A DNA stretch of 64,000 bases, from NCBI RefSeq assembly GCF_963667775.1, contig NZ_OY764015.1, forward strand, positions 812,501-876,500. Direction: 5' to 3'. The notes beneath the pieces were generated by a model. That model saw nothing but the letters and a program-made list of their open reading frames with translations. It had not been told where the DNA came from and ran no database searches. This stretch comes from an uncultured Trichococcus sp. (GTDB lineage Bacteria; Bacillota; Bacilli; Lactobacillales; Aerococcaceae). Positions 30,604 through 38,339 of this stretch are shown piece after piece. Within the stretch, counting starts at the first letter, position 1. Each line of letters begins with the position of its first letter. Position numbers and translations under genes: made by a program.

Positions 30604-30803
30604 TTCGCTTCCTCCTCCGGCTTGAATTCTTCGTAAAATATATAGGCATGGTGTTCTGCTCTTTCGTTATCGAGCAACGTTGTATTGACCTTAATATCAG
30701 TTATGTTTTTCCTTGGGTCATCGATGAAATCATTCACCATCTTTTGGAAATACGGCTGCACACTTGAAATTAACTTCACTTTCGGAACTATTCTCATTTT
30801 CAT
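30600..30803 (-). CDS. Hypothetical early protein
   Basis: 67 aa (MKMRIVPKVKLISSVQPYFQ, then NITDIKVNTTLLDNERAEHH). Mixed alpha/beta. Overlaps the gene at 30244 by 4 bp. Unknown. Confidence 0.5.
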   Translation of the reverse strand: MKMRIVPKVKLISSVQPYFQKMVNDFIDDPRKNITDIKVNTTLLDNERAEHHAYIFYEEFKPEEEAK

Positions 30804-30817
30804 TCTGCTTCCCCCAT

Positions 30818-31198
30818 CTATTTATCAATGCTGAACGGAACAAATTCAGGCATTTTCCCGAATTTCATTTCATGCTCAGACTTGCGACGTGCTGCTACGC
30901 GGTCCCATTCGCCTGGATAAACAACTTCCGCAACCTTTGCAGCGTATTCAGAAAATAGTAATAGCGTTCCTTCTTTTGTGCTGCTCAGCATGAGATCCCT
31001 AGGAGTTAAGCTTATTTCAGTAAATTTAGCCCCACTACTCAATTCGGAAATTAGTACTTTTGGATGCTTTGGGTCGTACGGGACAAAAGAAAATTTGACA
31101 CCTTGAATCGTAACGATGAACCCGCCCGCTTTTTTCCAACCATCTTTACGCGCAAGCCAAACGTTGTATTCTTGTGTACCTACTGTTATGTTGCTCAT
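30818..31198 (-). CDS. Hypothetical early protein
   Basis: 126 aa from the ATG after GGGAGGAAGCGGA (MSNITVGTQEYNVWLARKDG). Beta-rich centre (GFIVTIQGVKFSFVPYDPKH), helical C-terminus (YAAKVAEVVYPGEWDRVAAR). Function unknown. Confidence 0.55.
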   Translation of the reverse strand: MSNITVGTQEYNVWLARKDGWKKAGGFIVTIQGVKFSFVPYDPKHPKVLISELSSGAKFTEISLTPRDLMLSSTKEGTLLLFSEYAAKVAEVVYPGEWDRVAARRKSEHEMKFGKMPEFVPFSIDK

Positions 31199-31551
31199 TC
31201 CGCTTCCTCCCAGCATTCCGGTGCTTCCTCCAAGATTTTTCCGCATTGAGGACAATAATTCATGTTATTTGCTTTTGGCGTTTCTTCGTTGTCAAATTCC
31301 CACAGCAAACCGCAGTCGGATCTCCAAACATCATCTGATTCTCTTGACCATTCGCATTTTTCGTCTACTTTCAAATTCAGGAAGTCCTCTTTCGAAGCGT
31401 CCGCTAAAACTAACCAAAACGCAGGTTCTGCCATCTCATGCGAATAAACGGGACGACCAAGTTTTTCTTCTGTGTACGCATGGAAGCTATCAAAACTCCC
31501 ACAAAGATAAGTTGTATAGGATGTTACGATTGCCGCTTCTCTAGGTGTCAT
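31195..31551 (-). CDS. Hypothetical protein with C-terminal zinc ribbon
   Basis: 118 aa. Helical N-terminus (AIVTSYTTYLCGSFDSFHAY) and a C-terminal NYCPQCGKILEEAPECW that may form a small zinc ribbon with the C in DVWRSDCG. No further assignment. Confidence 0.55.
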   Translation of the reverse strand: MTPREAAIVTSYTTYLCGSFDSFHAYTEEKLGRPVYSHEMAEPAFWLVLADASKEDFLNLKVDEKCEWSRESDDVWRSDCGLLWEFDNEETPKANNMNYCPQCGKILEEAPECWEEAE

Positions 31552-31865
31552 CCCTCTGCCTCCTTCAAATCGCTTTCCTTCACGAATACGCCGTTAATCA
31601 TCTTGCCTTTGCGGTCTTTTATTTCCTGATAAGCCTTGAATACGCAGTCCTCGATATCTAACCTAAGCTGCATGGACAGTATCGTCATCACAACGTACAT
31701 ATCCCCGATTGAGTCCTCAATCTGATCAGGTTTGTTCTTAGCCATGCCTTGGCATAATTCCCCGAATTCCTCGCCTAGTTTCAGCATTTGCTTATCCGGA
31801 TCTGCTGTGTGCAGGTTCCTCTCTTTTGCCCATTCTTCGATTAATGTCGTTAGCGCTGTTATCAT
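31548..31865 (-). CDS. MazG-like nucleotide pyrophosphohydrolase
   Basis: 105 aa. KQMLKLGEEFGELCQGMAKN and DQIEDSIGDMYVVMTILSMQ give the EExxE...ExxD pattern of the all-alpha NTP-PPase (MazG-like) fold, which binds Mg and hydrolyses noncanonical or regulatory nucleoside triphosphates. Phage copies may buffer nucleotide pools or lower (p)ppGpp. Length matches single-domain members. Confidence 0.85.
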   Translation of the reverse strand: MITALTTLIEEWAKERNLHTADPDKQMLKLGEEFGELCQGMAKNKPDQIEDSIGDMYVVMTILSMQLRLDIEDCVFKAYQEIKDRKGKMINGVFVKESDLKEAEG

Positions 31866-32041
31866 TCTGATTTCTCCCTTACGTCAATTTTTTGAACTAC
31901 CATATCGCCTTCGGTTTCCTCGCTGACTCTGTGGCATATTTCCCAGTTGAAAAACGTTGTGACTATTTCGTTCTGAAAGTCCTCATTATCGGGGATTTCA
32001 ACCGTTAGCACGACTTCGACCGTTCTTTTCTTGTTTTTCAT
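31862..32041 (-). CDS. Hypothetical early protein (59 aa)
   Basis: Short frame starting ATG at 32041 after GGAGGTAGAGGC: MKNKKRTVEVVLTVEIPDNE, then FFNWEICHRVSEE and a charged C-terminus VVQKIDVREKSE. The stop overlaps the MazG start (ATGA). Beta-strand then helix. Unknown function; coding support is the ribosome binding site and coupling. Confidence 0.6.
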   Translation of the reverse strand: MKNKKRTVEVVLTVEIPDNEDFQNEIVTTFFNWEICHRVSEETEGDMVVQKIDVREKSE

Positions 32042-32054
32042 GCCTCTACCTCCA

Positions 32055-33401
32055 TCATGATTTTTGTTTTTTCAACCAACCTAACCAACTATCGGCAGCC
32101 TCCTTCACTTCAGGCGGCGCAACTTGATTGTGCTTCCCTCTCAGCTGGATAATAGTTTCGTTCTTCAGCTCCAAGGTGTAAAACGGATTTGCGATAGCTT
32201 CTTTCTGGCGAATGAAGACGATGGTTGTTTTTCCTTGTTTGTGCTTATCGATGTAACTGCTGCCGCCTACGCAGTGATGAAGCGCCTTGCCTTCTGCCAC
32301 CAATTCGTTCAGGTCTTTCGGGACCAAGAATGCGCAATCTCCTACGACGGTTTCGTATTTCAAAATAGCCTTCAGGCGTTTTTCGTACATTTTTTCATTC
32401 ACTTCGCGCTGCATCTGATTCAGAAGGTCCACCGCGTTGTCATGCGCCTTCTTCAGATCTTTAGGGAGTATGAGGTTTTCATCCAACTCGATCCCCAAAT
32501 CCTTCAACAAGGATAAATAATCAAGGTAATACTTGAAATTCACCTTATTTTTTATCATCCAATTTTGGAACCTAATGATTCCTACGCCCTTAGGCACTTT
32601 GTTGATATCCCGGTAATCAAGGTATCTTTCAATCCCCGGCACGATTTTGCCATTCCGCTCCTTGATTCTTTTCTCAAGTTCATACTCGAGGAAAGTGCGA
32701 TCGGAGTTTTTGAAAAACTGCTTGTTTTTCCTGAGCCAATTCTCGTTGATCGTCCGCATGTCCACACTTTTTCGGAACTGGCCAAAAGGATTACTTGCGT
32801 ATTCCGGGAACATCACCTGGTTGGCCAAAGCGTTCGCGTTTATTTTCTGCAGGAACTCTATTTCTTTTCTGTATTTATAAATGTTCTCGATATCGAAAGC
32901 GGAAAGCTGTTCGATTCTTAGATAGCGCAATTCCGATATGTTGCCAATCTTATCCGCCCACCCGTTCGCATACAGCTTAACGCCGGCATACGGGCCGCCA
33001 AACGGCTTGTTTGGGGTTAATCCGAAGACGGGGCGCCCATTATCTAAACGCGTCACCATGACGTGCTTGCCGCCCACGAATTGCTCGAAGTTCGTCAACT
33101 CGCATTCGATCGTTTGCTTGCCTTCTGTAACCCTTGACCAAAAGCCATAGGACTGTATTTCAATCCGCTTTGATGTGACCAGCACGATTGCGAAAGAGTA
33201 AAACTTGTCAAAGAAAGTCAGGTTGGATTGCTTTGTCAGCCGCCTCTCGATAACGAAGCAATCCGACCTTTCAGATGCTAGGATGGTTTTTTGCTTGTTG
33301 GACCATTTGAACGTCGATATTTGAGAATAGCACCAATCAAAGAATGCTTTAGGTGGCTTCAATTTGTTGTCAATGTAATATCTCGGCTCCTTATTAGTCA
33401 T
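32055..33401 (-). CDS. PcfJ-like protein
   Basis: 448 aa. The C-terminal third has the PcfJ signature: LPKDLKKAHDNAVDLLNQM, EGKALHHCVGGSSYIDKHKQ, GKTTIVFIRQKEAIANPFYT, LELKNETIIQLRGKHNQVA. The N-terminal half contains a region seen in plasmid and phage PcfJ proteins (YGFWSRVTEGKQTIECELT). PcfJ is named after the enterococcal plasmid pCF10; its biochemical role is not established. It overlaps the PcfK-like gene by 4 bp, as in plasmids. Confidence 0.85.
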   Translation of the reverse strand: MTNKEPRYYIDNKLKPPKAFFDWCYSQISTFKWSNKQKTILASERSDCFVIERRLTKQSNLTFFDKFYSFAIVLVTSKRIEIQSYGFWSRVTEGKQTIECELTNFEQFVGGKHVMVTRLDNGRPVFGLTPNKPFGGPYAGVKLYANGWADKIGNISELRYLRIEQLSAFDIENIYKYRKEIEFLQKINANALANQVMFPEYASNPFGQFRKSVDMRTINENWLRKNKQFFKNSDRTFLEYELEKRIKERNGKIVPGIERYLDYRDINKVPKGVGIIRFQNWMIKNKVNFKYYLDYLSLLKDLGIELDENLILPKDLKKAHDNAVDLLNQMQREVNEKMYEKRLKAILKYETVVGDCAFLVPKDLNELVAEGKALHHCVGGSSYIDKHKQGKTTIVFIRQKEAIANPFYTLELKNETIIQLRGKHNQVAPPEVKEAADSWLGWLKKQKS

Positions 33402-33802
33402 AAGAAATCAAGCAGACTCAGCTGCTCTTGCTCCTTCGGATTGACTGCGGTTTCTTTGCGTTTGCGTTCTTTTTTCGCTTTCGGTTCCGGTTTAGGGCCA
33501 ACAGTAACAACCGCGCTGGTCTCTTTGGTTTCGATTTTCTCGTCAGACACAAAATAACTTCTCACCCAAGAAAAAACCGTTTGATCATCAACCATGGCAG
33601 CATTCCCTGTTTTCTGCTTTCTTGCTAGCGATACACAATGTTGCATAGCGCCTTTGATGGTGCGCCCCTCTTCTAATATTCCTTGCAATAGCCTTTCATC
33701 ATCTTGCTCGCATAACCAGTTATGAATGGCATCTTCAGCACCGGTGTGCTCACTATTCATCTCTTTCAGCATCTTGGCGTGTGCCTGTTTTTTTATGTTC
33801 AT
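33398..33802 (-). CDS. PcfK-like protein with possible clamp-binding tail
   Basis: 134 aa. TGAEDAIHNWLCEQDDERLL and KGAMQHCVSLARKQ followed by VFSWVRSYF are typical of PcfK-like proteins, always paired with PcfJ. A basic linker (KPEPKAKKERKRKE) leads to the C-terminal EQEQLSLLDFL, which resembles the QL(S/D)LF beta-clamp-binding motif. If so, the pair would be tethered to the replication clamp. The tail interpretation is an inference. Confidence 0.8.
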   Translation of the reverse strand: MNIKKQAHAKMLKEMNSEHTGAEDAIHNWLCEQDDERLLQGILEEGRTIKGAMQHCVSLARKQKTGNAAMVDDQTVFSWVRSYFVSDEKIETKETSAVVTVGPKPEPKAKKERKRKETAVNPKEQEQLSLLDFL

Positions 33803-33805
33803 CTT

Positions 33806-33946
33806 CTACACCTCCTGGTGATAGTGATCGATTTTTTCGCTTCTCAAAAATCTATATCCATTTGCAATAAGCTCTTCTTTTGTTAAGGGGTAGGAGAAAA
33901 AATGCTCCATCCCCGTTTCATCGATGTAATAGTAAATCCTTTTCAA
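33806..33946 (-). CDS. Small early protein, paralogue of the gene at 26330 (46 aa)
   Basis: TTG start overlapping the YopX stop, with GGAGGTGTGTCG before it. MKRIYYYIDETGMEHFFSYP and EELIANGYRFLRSEKIDHY parallel the protein at 26330-26482 along most of its length. It is too short for routine ORF calling, but the paralogy supports it as a real gene. Its ending AGGAGGTG supplies the PcfK ribosome binding site. Confidence 0.65.
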   Translation of the reverse strand: MKRIYYYIDETGMEHFFSYPLTKEELIANGYRFLRSEKIDHYHQEV

Positions 33947-34347
33947 CGACACACCTCCAACAATTCAGGGTTGTCGTACACGTTTCCGATCACTTCCGCC
34001 TTGTGTCGATAGGGAAAGAGGGGCAATCTCGTTCGGTAGCTACGATTGTGTTCGGGGTGCCCTTCCGCCATCCACATGCCATTTCCCTTTTGGTACACTC
34101 TGCAGATGTGCGTTATATCTGTGCCGTTTATCGTTCTCTCTCTCAAACGCACGATATCTCCGTCATAAATTCTGCGGTCACCCGCTCCTTTTATCCTGGT
34201 GTATTGTCCAACCGTTTTTTTATCAATTAGGTGAACGGAGTTTTCGTCGATCGGATCAACGATGGCATATTGGCTAAACATAAAAGTTAGCAGCCCGTAC
34301 TTCCATTCACCTTTTAAACCATTGCCCCTAAACTTAATATCATTCAC
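33943..34347 (-). CDS. YopX-family protein
   Basis: 134 aa from a GTG 8 nt after AAGGAG (VNDIKFRGNGLKGEWKYGLL). Contains VHLIDKKTVGQYTRIKGAGD, RRIYDGDIVRLRE and the C-terminal KAEVIGNVYDNPELLEV, the YopX (SPBc2-type) pattern IYEGDIV...IGN.YDNPELL. YopX proteins are common in early regions of Gram-positive phages; function unknown. Confidence 0.85.
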   Translation of the reverse strand: MNDIKFRGNGLKGEWKYGLLTFMFSQYAIVDPIDENSVHLIDKKTVGQYTRIKGAGDRRIYDGDIVRLRERTINGTDITHICRVYQKGNGMWMAEGHPEHNRSYRTRLPLFPYRHKAEVIGNVYDNPELLEVCR

Positions 34348-34352
34348 CGCTA

Positions 34353-34493
34353 TCACTCCTTCACAAATTCCCAAGTGACTGTTTTCAGTTGCTCCTCACG
34401 CGCATAATTCAGCGCATCTTGCATCGTTTTGAATCTGCCTACAGCTTTGTTGCGCGCGATGTCAAACAGGATGCAATCGTATTTTTTAGCCAT
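34353..34493 (-). CDS. Hypothetical early protein (46 aa)
   Basis: ATG after CAGGAGGAAGCGA. MAKKYDCILFDIARNKAVGR, then KTMQDALNYAREEQLKTVTW. A short alpha/beta unit; the stop lies within the YopX ribosome binding site. Unknown function. Confidence 0.6.
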   Translation of the reverse strand: MAKKYDCILFDIARNKAVGRFKTMQDALNYAREEQLKTVTWEFVKE

Positions 34494-34507
34494 TCGCTTC
34501 CTCCTGG

Positions 34508-34870
34508 TTACTCATTGATATATTCGATGTCTTCGAAACTTACGCGTCTCAAACAATTCATGCGTGTCGCTACGAGGTATGCTTTTACCGTTTTTTCATC
34601 CATCTGCCTGATGCCAACATCGAGGGTGCCTTCATCGAAAACGTAAGTCACGCCGTAATTGACCTTGAATTCCCTCATTCCGCAGATATAACCAACTTCT
34701 TCGATTGGCTCCTTTTTGAATTTGTTGAGGTGCATGCAGTCGCCTGCCATTTCATCTGACATCAAATGGTCTTCCAGATCCGAAATTCCCATCCGTTCCA
34801 GCTGCTCTGTCTGGTTTTGCCTTTTCCAATATTTTTTGATTCGCACTCTATCGCCTAATTCGTACTTCAT
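34508..34870 (-). CDS. Hypothetical early protein
   Basis: 120 aa from the ATG after GGGAGGCATCAAA (MKYELGDRVRIKKYWKRQNQ). The start resembles small SH3-like/KOW proteins (GDRVRIKK). FEDIEYINE ends the chain. Unknown function; ATGA overlap with the zinc-ribbon gene upstream. Confidence 0.55.
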   Translation of the reverse strand: MKYELGDRVRIKKYWKRQNQTEQLERMGISDLEDHLMSDEMAGDCMHLNKFKKEPIEEVGYICGMREFKVNYGVTYVFDEGTLDVGIRQMDEKTVKAYLVATRMNCLRRVSFEDIEYINE

Positions 34871-35037
34871 TTTGATGCCTCCCCGCTGCAATGCGGGCAA
34901 GCCTTGAAGGTTATGCCCCAAGAATCCGTCTCGATGTAGATGAACCCTTTATCGCAATTCTCGCATCCGATATCTTTCCGGCTTGACCGCAGATTTGCAA
35001 TCCGTTCGTTGATTTCGTTTTTTTCAGCCGTCGTCAT
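34867..35037 (-). CDS. Small zinc-ribbon protein (56 aa)
   Basis: ATG after CTAGGAGGCACACC. MTTAEKNEINERIANLRSSR then GCENCDKGFIYIETDSWG and ACPHCSGEASK: two CxxC pairs 27 residues apart, a likely zinc ribbon. Overlaps its neighbour by ATGA. Possibly a nucleic-acid-binding accessory of the replication genes just upstream. Confidence 0.65.
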   Translation of the reverse strand: MTTAEKNEINERIANLRSSRKDIGCENCDKGFIYIETDSWGITFKACPHCSGEASK

Positions 35038-35047
35038 GGTGTGCCTC

Positions 35048-35860
35048 CTAGAATTTAATGCGTCTATCCCTATCGGCTTTGAACTTCAGAATGTTCCCGC
35101 CTAAGTTCTTATAAAGCCTGCTGATTACCTTGCTATCGTACATAGCAGAAACCTGGTCGCTGCTTAAGTTTGTTGTGATTATCGTCGATTTGTCTTGCCT
35201 GCGGTTCATCAGCGTGTACAACATCCGTTGTGTGAAGTTTGTTGCACTCTTGTCCGTTCCGATGGGTCCGGTTTCGGCGCCCAGGTCATCAATAACAAGC
35301 AAGTCAACTACCGCGACACGATCGATTAGTGAGCGTTCATCTTCCTGCGTAATTTTGTCGTTGTAGGTGCTGCGGATATCCAGAAGAAATTCGTCCAAAG
35401 AAAGGAATAAACAACTCATGTACGGATCCGCATGTTCGTTTACAGCCTTCAGGATGCTCATGGCCAAATGGCTCTTTCCTGCTCCTGCGGTTCCCGTAAG
35501 CAGCGTGTTGAAAACTTCGCCTCTCATATACCTGCCTGCAATGAACCTTGCCGCCAACTTGTTTCTTTCCGACTCTTCGTCATCTACCACGAAATTATCA
35601 AATTTTGCCTCTCTAAGCGTGTGGTCGCCTACGATGGAGTCTTTGTATAGCCTGTCGAACGTAATGCGCTTATGGTGTCTTTTTGTGAGGTTTTGAATCA
35701 ATTCTTCGTCTTCCTTCTGAACTTTCTCCCGTTGGCACTTCTGACAAGCGATATGGCCTCGATATTGATGCATCGGTTCGTTGTGAACTTCGCAAACTTG
35801 GTCACTCTCGAGGAGGAGATTCCCCAATAAGCCCATACTGCTAGTAAACGATTCCTCCAT
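35048..35860 (-). CDS. DnaC/IstB-type helicase loader
   Basis: 270 aa. An N-terminal CxxC pair region (HNEPMHQYRGHIACQKCQRE) precedes an AAA+ domain with Walker A LLTGTAGAGKSHLAMSIL, Walker B DLLVIDDLGAETG, sensor TIITTNLSSDQVS and arginine finger region SKVISRLYKNLGG. It loads the host replicative helicase at the phage origin together with the initiator encoded just upstream, with which it overlaps by 20 bp. Confidence 0.92.
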   Translation of the reverse strand: MEESFTSSMGLLGNLLLESDQVCEVHNEPMHQYRGHIACQKCQREKVQKEDEELIQNLTKRHHKRITFDRLYKDSIVGDHTLREAKFDNFVVDDEESERNKLAARFIAGRYMRGEVFNTLLTGTAGAGKSHLAMSILKAVNEHADPYMSCLFLSLDEFLLDIRSTYNDKITQEDERSLIDRVAVVDLLVIDDLGAETGPIGTDKSATNFTQRMLYTLMNRRQDKSTIITTNLSSDQVSAMYDSKVISRLYKNLGGNILKFKADRDRRIKF

Positions 35861-36617
35861 AGTTGTCCGGCCCCTTTCGTGGTTTTGGCGGTCCTTGGTT
35901 GAGATATTGATCGAATTTTGTTCCGAACAAGGTGCTAGGCTGCAGGTATTTGTTCATTTTTTCGTCTTGCAACCAATCAGCGCACTTGTTGTCAATGACT
36001 TTTTTAAAATCGTCCACTCTGTATCCTTCATTCCATCTTGCTCTGATGTTCTTCTTGTGGGACTCAACAGGCTTGAATGACCGCTCTGTTTTTTCGTTCA
36101 GGTAAGAGATGATTTCCGAGAAAGGGATGGAGGGTTCGGCATCGCCGGACAATATCTCTTTATTACCCTTACCTAACCTATCCTTACCTAACCTAACCTG
36201 TGTATCCCATCCGTCTACCTTTGGTGTGTCATCTGGTATGACATTTGGTATGACATTTGGTATGACATTTTGCGGACCGAACACATAACGGCCGTTATCA
36301 CTAACCGAAAGTTGCTTTTTCTCCTCTAGGTACACCGTTTCTGCATATCTATCTGACCGAATGTAGTTGTGAATTTTCCAATCCTTAATGACGACAACGC
36401 CGCTTTCAAAAGGAATGACGAACTCTTTGGCCATCAATAGCTTTAGATCGTCGTCACTCGCACCTATCATTCGCTTGGCTGTCTTCACGTTACCTATGAA
36501 TCCGTCGTCGTCTGCATTCATATTCAGGTGGAAGTACAAGCATTGCGTTGACATCGGCATGTCCAGAAATAAATCTGTTTCCGTTATTTTTTTGCTGAAC
36601 ATTCTTCTTTGAGCCAC
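35841..36617 (-). CDS. Phage replication initiator
   Basis: 258 aa. N-terminal winged helix of replisome-organiser type (QRRMFSKKITETDLFLDMPM, STQCLYFHLNMNADDDGFIG, KIHNYIRSDRY). A linker whose codons form DNA repeats (VIPNVIPNVIP and VRLGKDRLGKG) separates it from a C-terminal domain of the Phg_2220_C kind (ISYLNEKTERSFKPVESHKK, IRARWNEGYRVDDFKKVIDN). The protein should bind the origin within its own gene and recruit the DnaC-type loader. Confidence 0.88.
   Translation of the reverse strand: MAQRRMFSKKITETDLFLDMPMSTQCLYFHLNMNADDDGFIGNVKTAKRMIGASDDDLKLLMAKEFVIPFESGVVVIKDWKIHNYIRSDRYAETVYLEEKKQLSVSDNGRYVFGPQNVIPNVIPNVIPDDTPKVDGWDTQVRLGKDRLGKGNKEILSGDAEPSIPFSEIISYLNEKTERSFKPVESHKKNIRARWNEGYRVDDFKKVIDNKCADWLQDEKMNKYLQPSTLFGTKFDQYLNQGPPKPRKGPDNYGGIVY
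36167..36269. repeat. Iteron-like repeats inside the initiator gene, putative phage origin
   Basis: Two perfect 14-bp copies of CCTTACCTAACCTA lie at 36167-36180 and 36182-36195. Some 40 bp further are three exact tandem copies of TGGTATGACATT at 36234-36245, 36246-36257 and 36258-36269, with a diverged fourth at 36222-36233. Both sets fall in the linker region of the initiator. Many Gram-positive and lambdoid phages replicate from iterons inside the initiator gene, so this is the likely origin. Confidence 0.7.
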
Positions 36618-36621
36618 ACGC

Positions 36622-37284
36622 TCACGCTCCTATCTTGAATTCTTTTATTTGTTGCGGAGATAACTTGATCGGTACGATTACATATTTCTTCATGAATGTT
36701 TGTAAGCCTATCTGATGCTGCTCTTGGTGGTGCTTACGGCAAAGGCGCATATAGCGGTGTTTACTGTGGTCTATCGAACCTCTGTCGCGCCCCATCCCGA
36801 CAGCTTCATAGTGCGCTGCATCTGATTTTGGCTTTCCGCAACAGAAGCAAGCGCCGTGTTTCATGTACAGGAACAGCACGCGGGTGATATCGCTACTAAG
36901 GTGGAATTTCTGGTACTTGAACGGTATTTCTTGCTCAAAGCAGAATTCGATCATGTACTCAATAAACTCTCCGGCAAAAACTTGGCTGATGCCGTAACCC
37001 TCCATGCTGAAATCCTCGATGCTCTTATAAGCCGAAAACATAGCCTTCATGAGTTCTTTGATGTAATCCGGCGGATAACCCGTATAAATAGAAATATCTT
37101 TAAACAGGCCATAAATCATGCCAAATTGAGCCTTTGTGATGGCTCTGTCGTCAATCGGTTTGATAACGACACGCGGATAACCCGAAACGGATAGCCGATT
37201 TGCTTCCGCAAGGTCGAAGTCACGATCTAATTTGAAGGTAACTTCATCCCCACGCGCCTTAATTAATTTCCCTTCATATTCCAT
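36622..37284 (-). CDS. Putative HNHc nuclease (phage, HNHc_6 type)
   Basis: 220 aa. The C-terminal domain shows GACFCCGKPKSDAAHYEAVG, GRDRGSIDHSKHRYMRLCRK, HHQEQHQIGLQTFMKKY: Cys pairs, an AH...D...H and a final HH..H typical of the HNHc_6 proteins adjoining phage recombination genes. The N-terminal 130 residues are the usual family extension (KAQFGMIYGLFKDISIYTGY). It probably acts with ERF and SSB in recombination; not a homing endonuclease. Confidence 0.85.
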   Translation of the reverse strand: MEYEGKLIKARGDEVTFKLDRDFDLAEANRLSVSGYPRVVIKPIDDRAITKAQFGMIYGLFKDISIYTGYPPDYIKELMKAMFSAYKSIEDFSMEGYGISQVFAGEFIEYMIEFCFEQEIPFKYQKFHLSSDITRVLFLYMKHGACFCCGKPKSDAAHYEAVGMGRDRGSIDHSKHRYMRLCRKHHQEQHQIGLQTFMKKYVIVPIKLSPQQIKEFKIGA

Positions 37285-37295
37285 TTTTTCGACCT

Positions 37296-38339
37296 TCAGA
37301 ACGGAAGTTCGTCTGCGTATGCCCAGTCAAAATCATCTTCCATGTAACCCGGCTCCGGCTCTTCAAAACCTACATGCACAGGTTCTTCTATGTCCAAAGG
37401 GATATCTACCGCTTCGGTTTTTATACCGTTGGCTGCGATGAAGTTTTTCAAGCTAACCATCTGCGCCATGGTTCCGCTGACTCGGATAAGCGTTGTAACG
37501 ATTGGCTCTATTTCTGGTAACGCAGTTTCTTCGGCAGGAGGGTTAGCAGGTTCTAATTTCGGAACCTCAACAAATTCCGCTTCTTTTATCGCCGCTAATT
37601 CTTCGGCTTTTTTTGCAAGCATGGCTTCGTGCTCAGCGGCTCGCTTTTCCTGCTCTGCGGCAAGGCGGGCTTTGCGCTCCTTGTCCATATTGATCAGTTC
37701 AATGACTTCCATTGCATTGCGGTGGTCCAGCTGTGAAACCCATCCGGCCGGATCGATATCCTGCGCATTGCAGAACTCAGTCAGAATATCCACTTGCATC
37801 TCGCGTGTTTTCTTTTCCTTAACAGCATCGGCGATTGCCTTGTCGATTTCCTCGTTCAATTTTGTTGACGGGTTCAACTTGCTGGTCCACATCGTTTTGT
37901 TTAACCAATTAGCCGGAGTCACTATTTCTATGCCGATTCCTTCCAGTTTGATTCCCAAAACTTTGTTGAGCGCCTCCACGCGTTCTTCGCGCTCAGCCTC
38001 TTCGATTTCCTTCAATCCGTCGCGGATCTCGTTTAGCGGCACTTCAATCAGACTTTTCAGTTCCTTGAGATCTGATTCATAAGCAATCAACGGTTCGTTA
38101 TAGGCTTTCTTGATTATTTTTCTTTCTTTCTCGAACTTGGCTATAACTTCCAATAGTTTCGAACGGACCTCTTCCGCGCCCTTTTTGTCTGCGCGTGTAA
38201 AAGCAAGCCCCTTATATTTATCAGCAAGCCCCTGAACAAGTTGCTTCATTTCTTCGAATTTGTGCATTTCAAGCGTGGCGGGTTCGTAAATCGTTCCCAA
38301 AGTGCTTTCTTGGATAATTTCTAGTTCGTTTGACATCAT
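37296..38339 (-). CDS. DUF1351 protein of the recombination module
   Basis: About 347 aa from the ATG after GGGGGACAAT (MMSNELEIIQE). A long coiled-coil region (EVRSKLLEVIAKFEKERKII, GLKEIEEAEREERVEALNKV, RKARLAAEQEKRAAEHEAML) is typical of DUF1351, which is found beside ERF or RecT genes. C-terminal region is acidic and Pro-rich, ending FDWAYADELPF, similar to an SSB tip and perhaps a protein-docking tail. Function unknown. Confidence 0.8.
   Translation of the reverse strand: MMSNELEIIQESTLGTIYEPATLEMHKFEEMKQLVQGLADKYKGLAFTRADKKGAEEVRSKLLEVIAKFEKERKIIKKAYNEPLIAYESDLKELKSLIEVPLNEIRDGLKEIEEAEREERVEALNKVLGIKLEGIGIEIVTPANWLNKTMWTSKLNPSTKLNEEIDKAIADAVKEKKTREMQVDILTEFCNAQDIDPAGWVSQLDHRNAMEVIELINMDKERKARLAAEQEKRAAEHEAMLAKKAEELAAIKEAEFVEVPKLEPANPPAEETALPEIEPIVTTLIRVSGTMAQMVSLKNFIAANGIKTEAVDIPLDIEEPVHVGFEEPEPGYMEDDFDWAYADELPF

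Noticed and set aside
36233-36275. CRISPR-like array from the tandem TGGTATGACATT repeats
   Set aside because: Units are 12 bp and contiguous without spacers, inside an intact coding sequence; iterons are the better reading.
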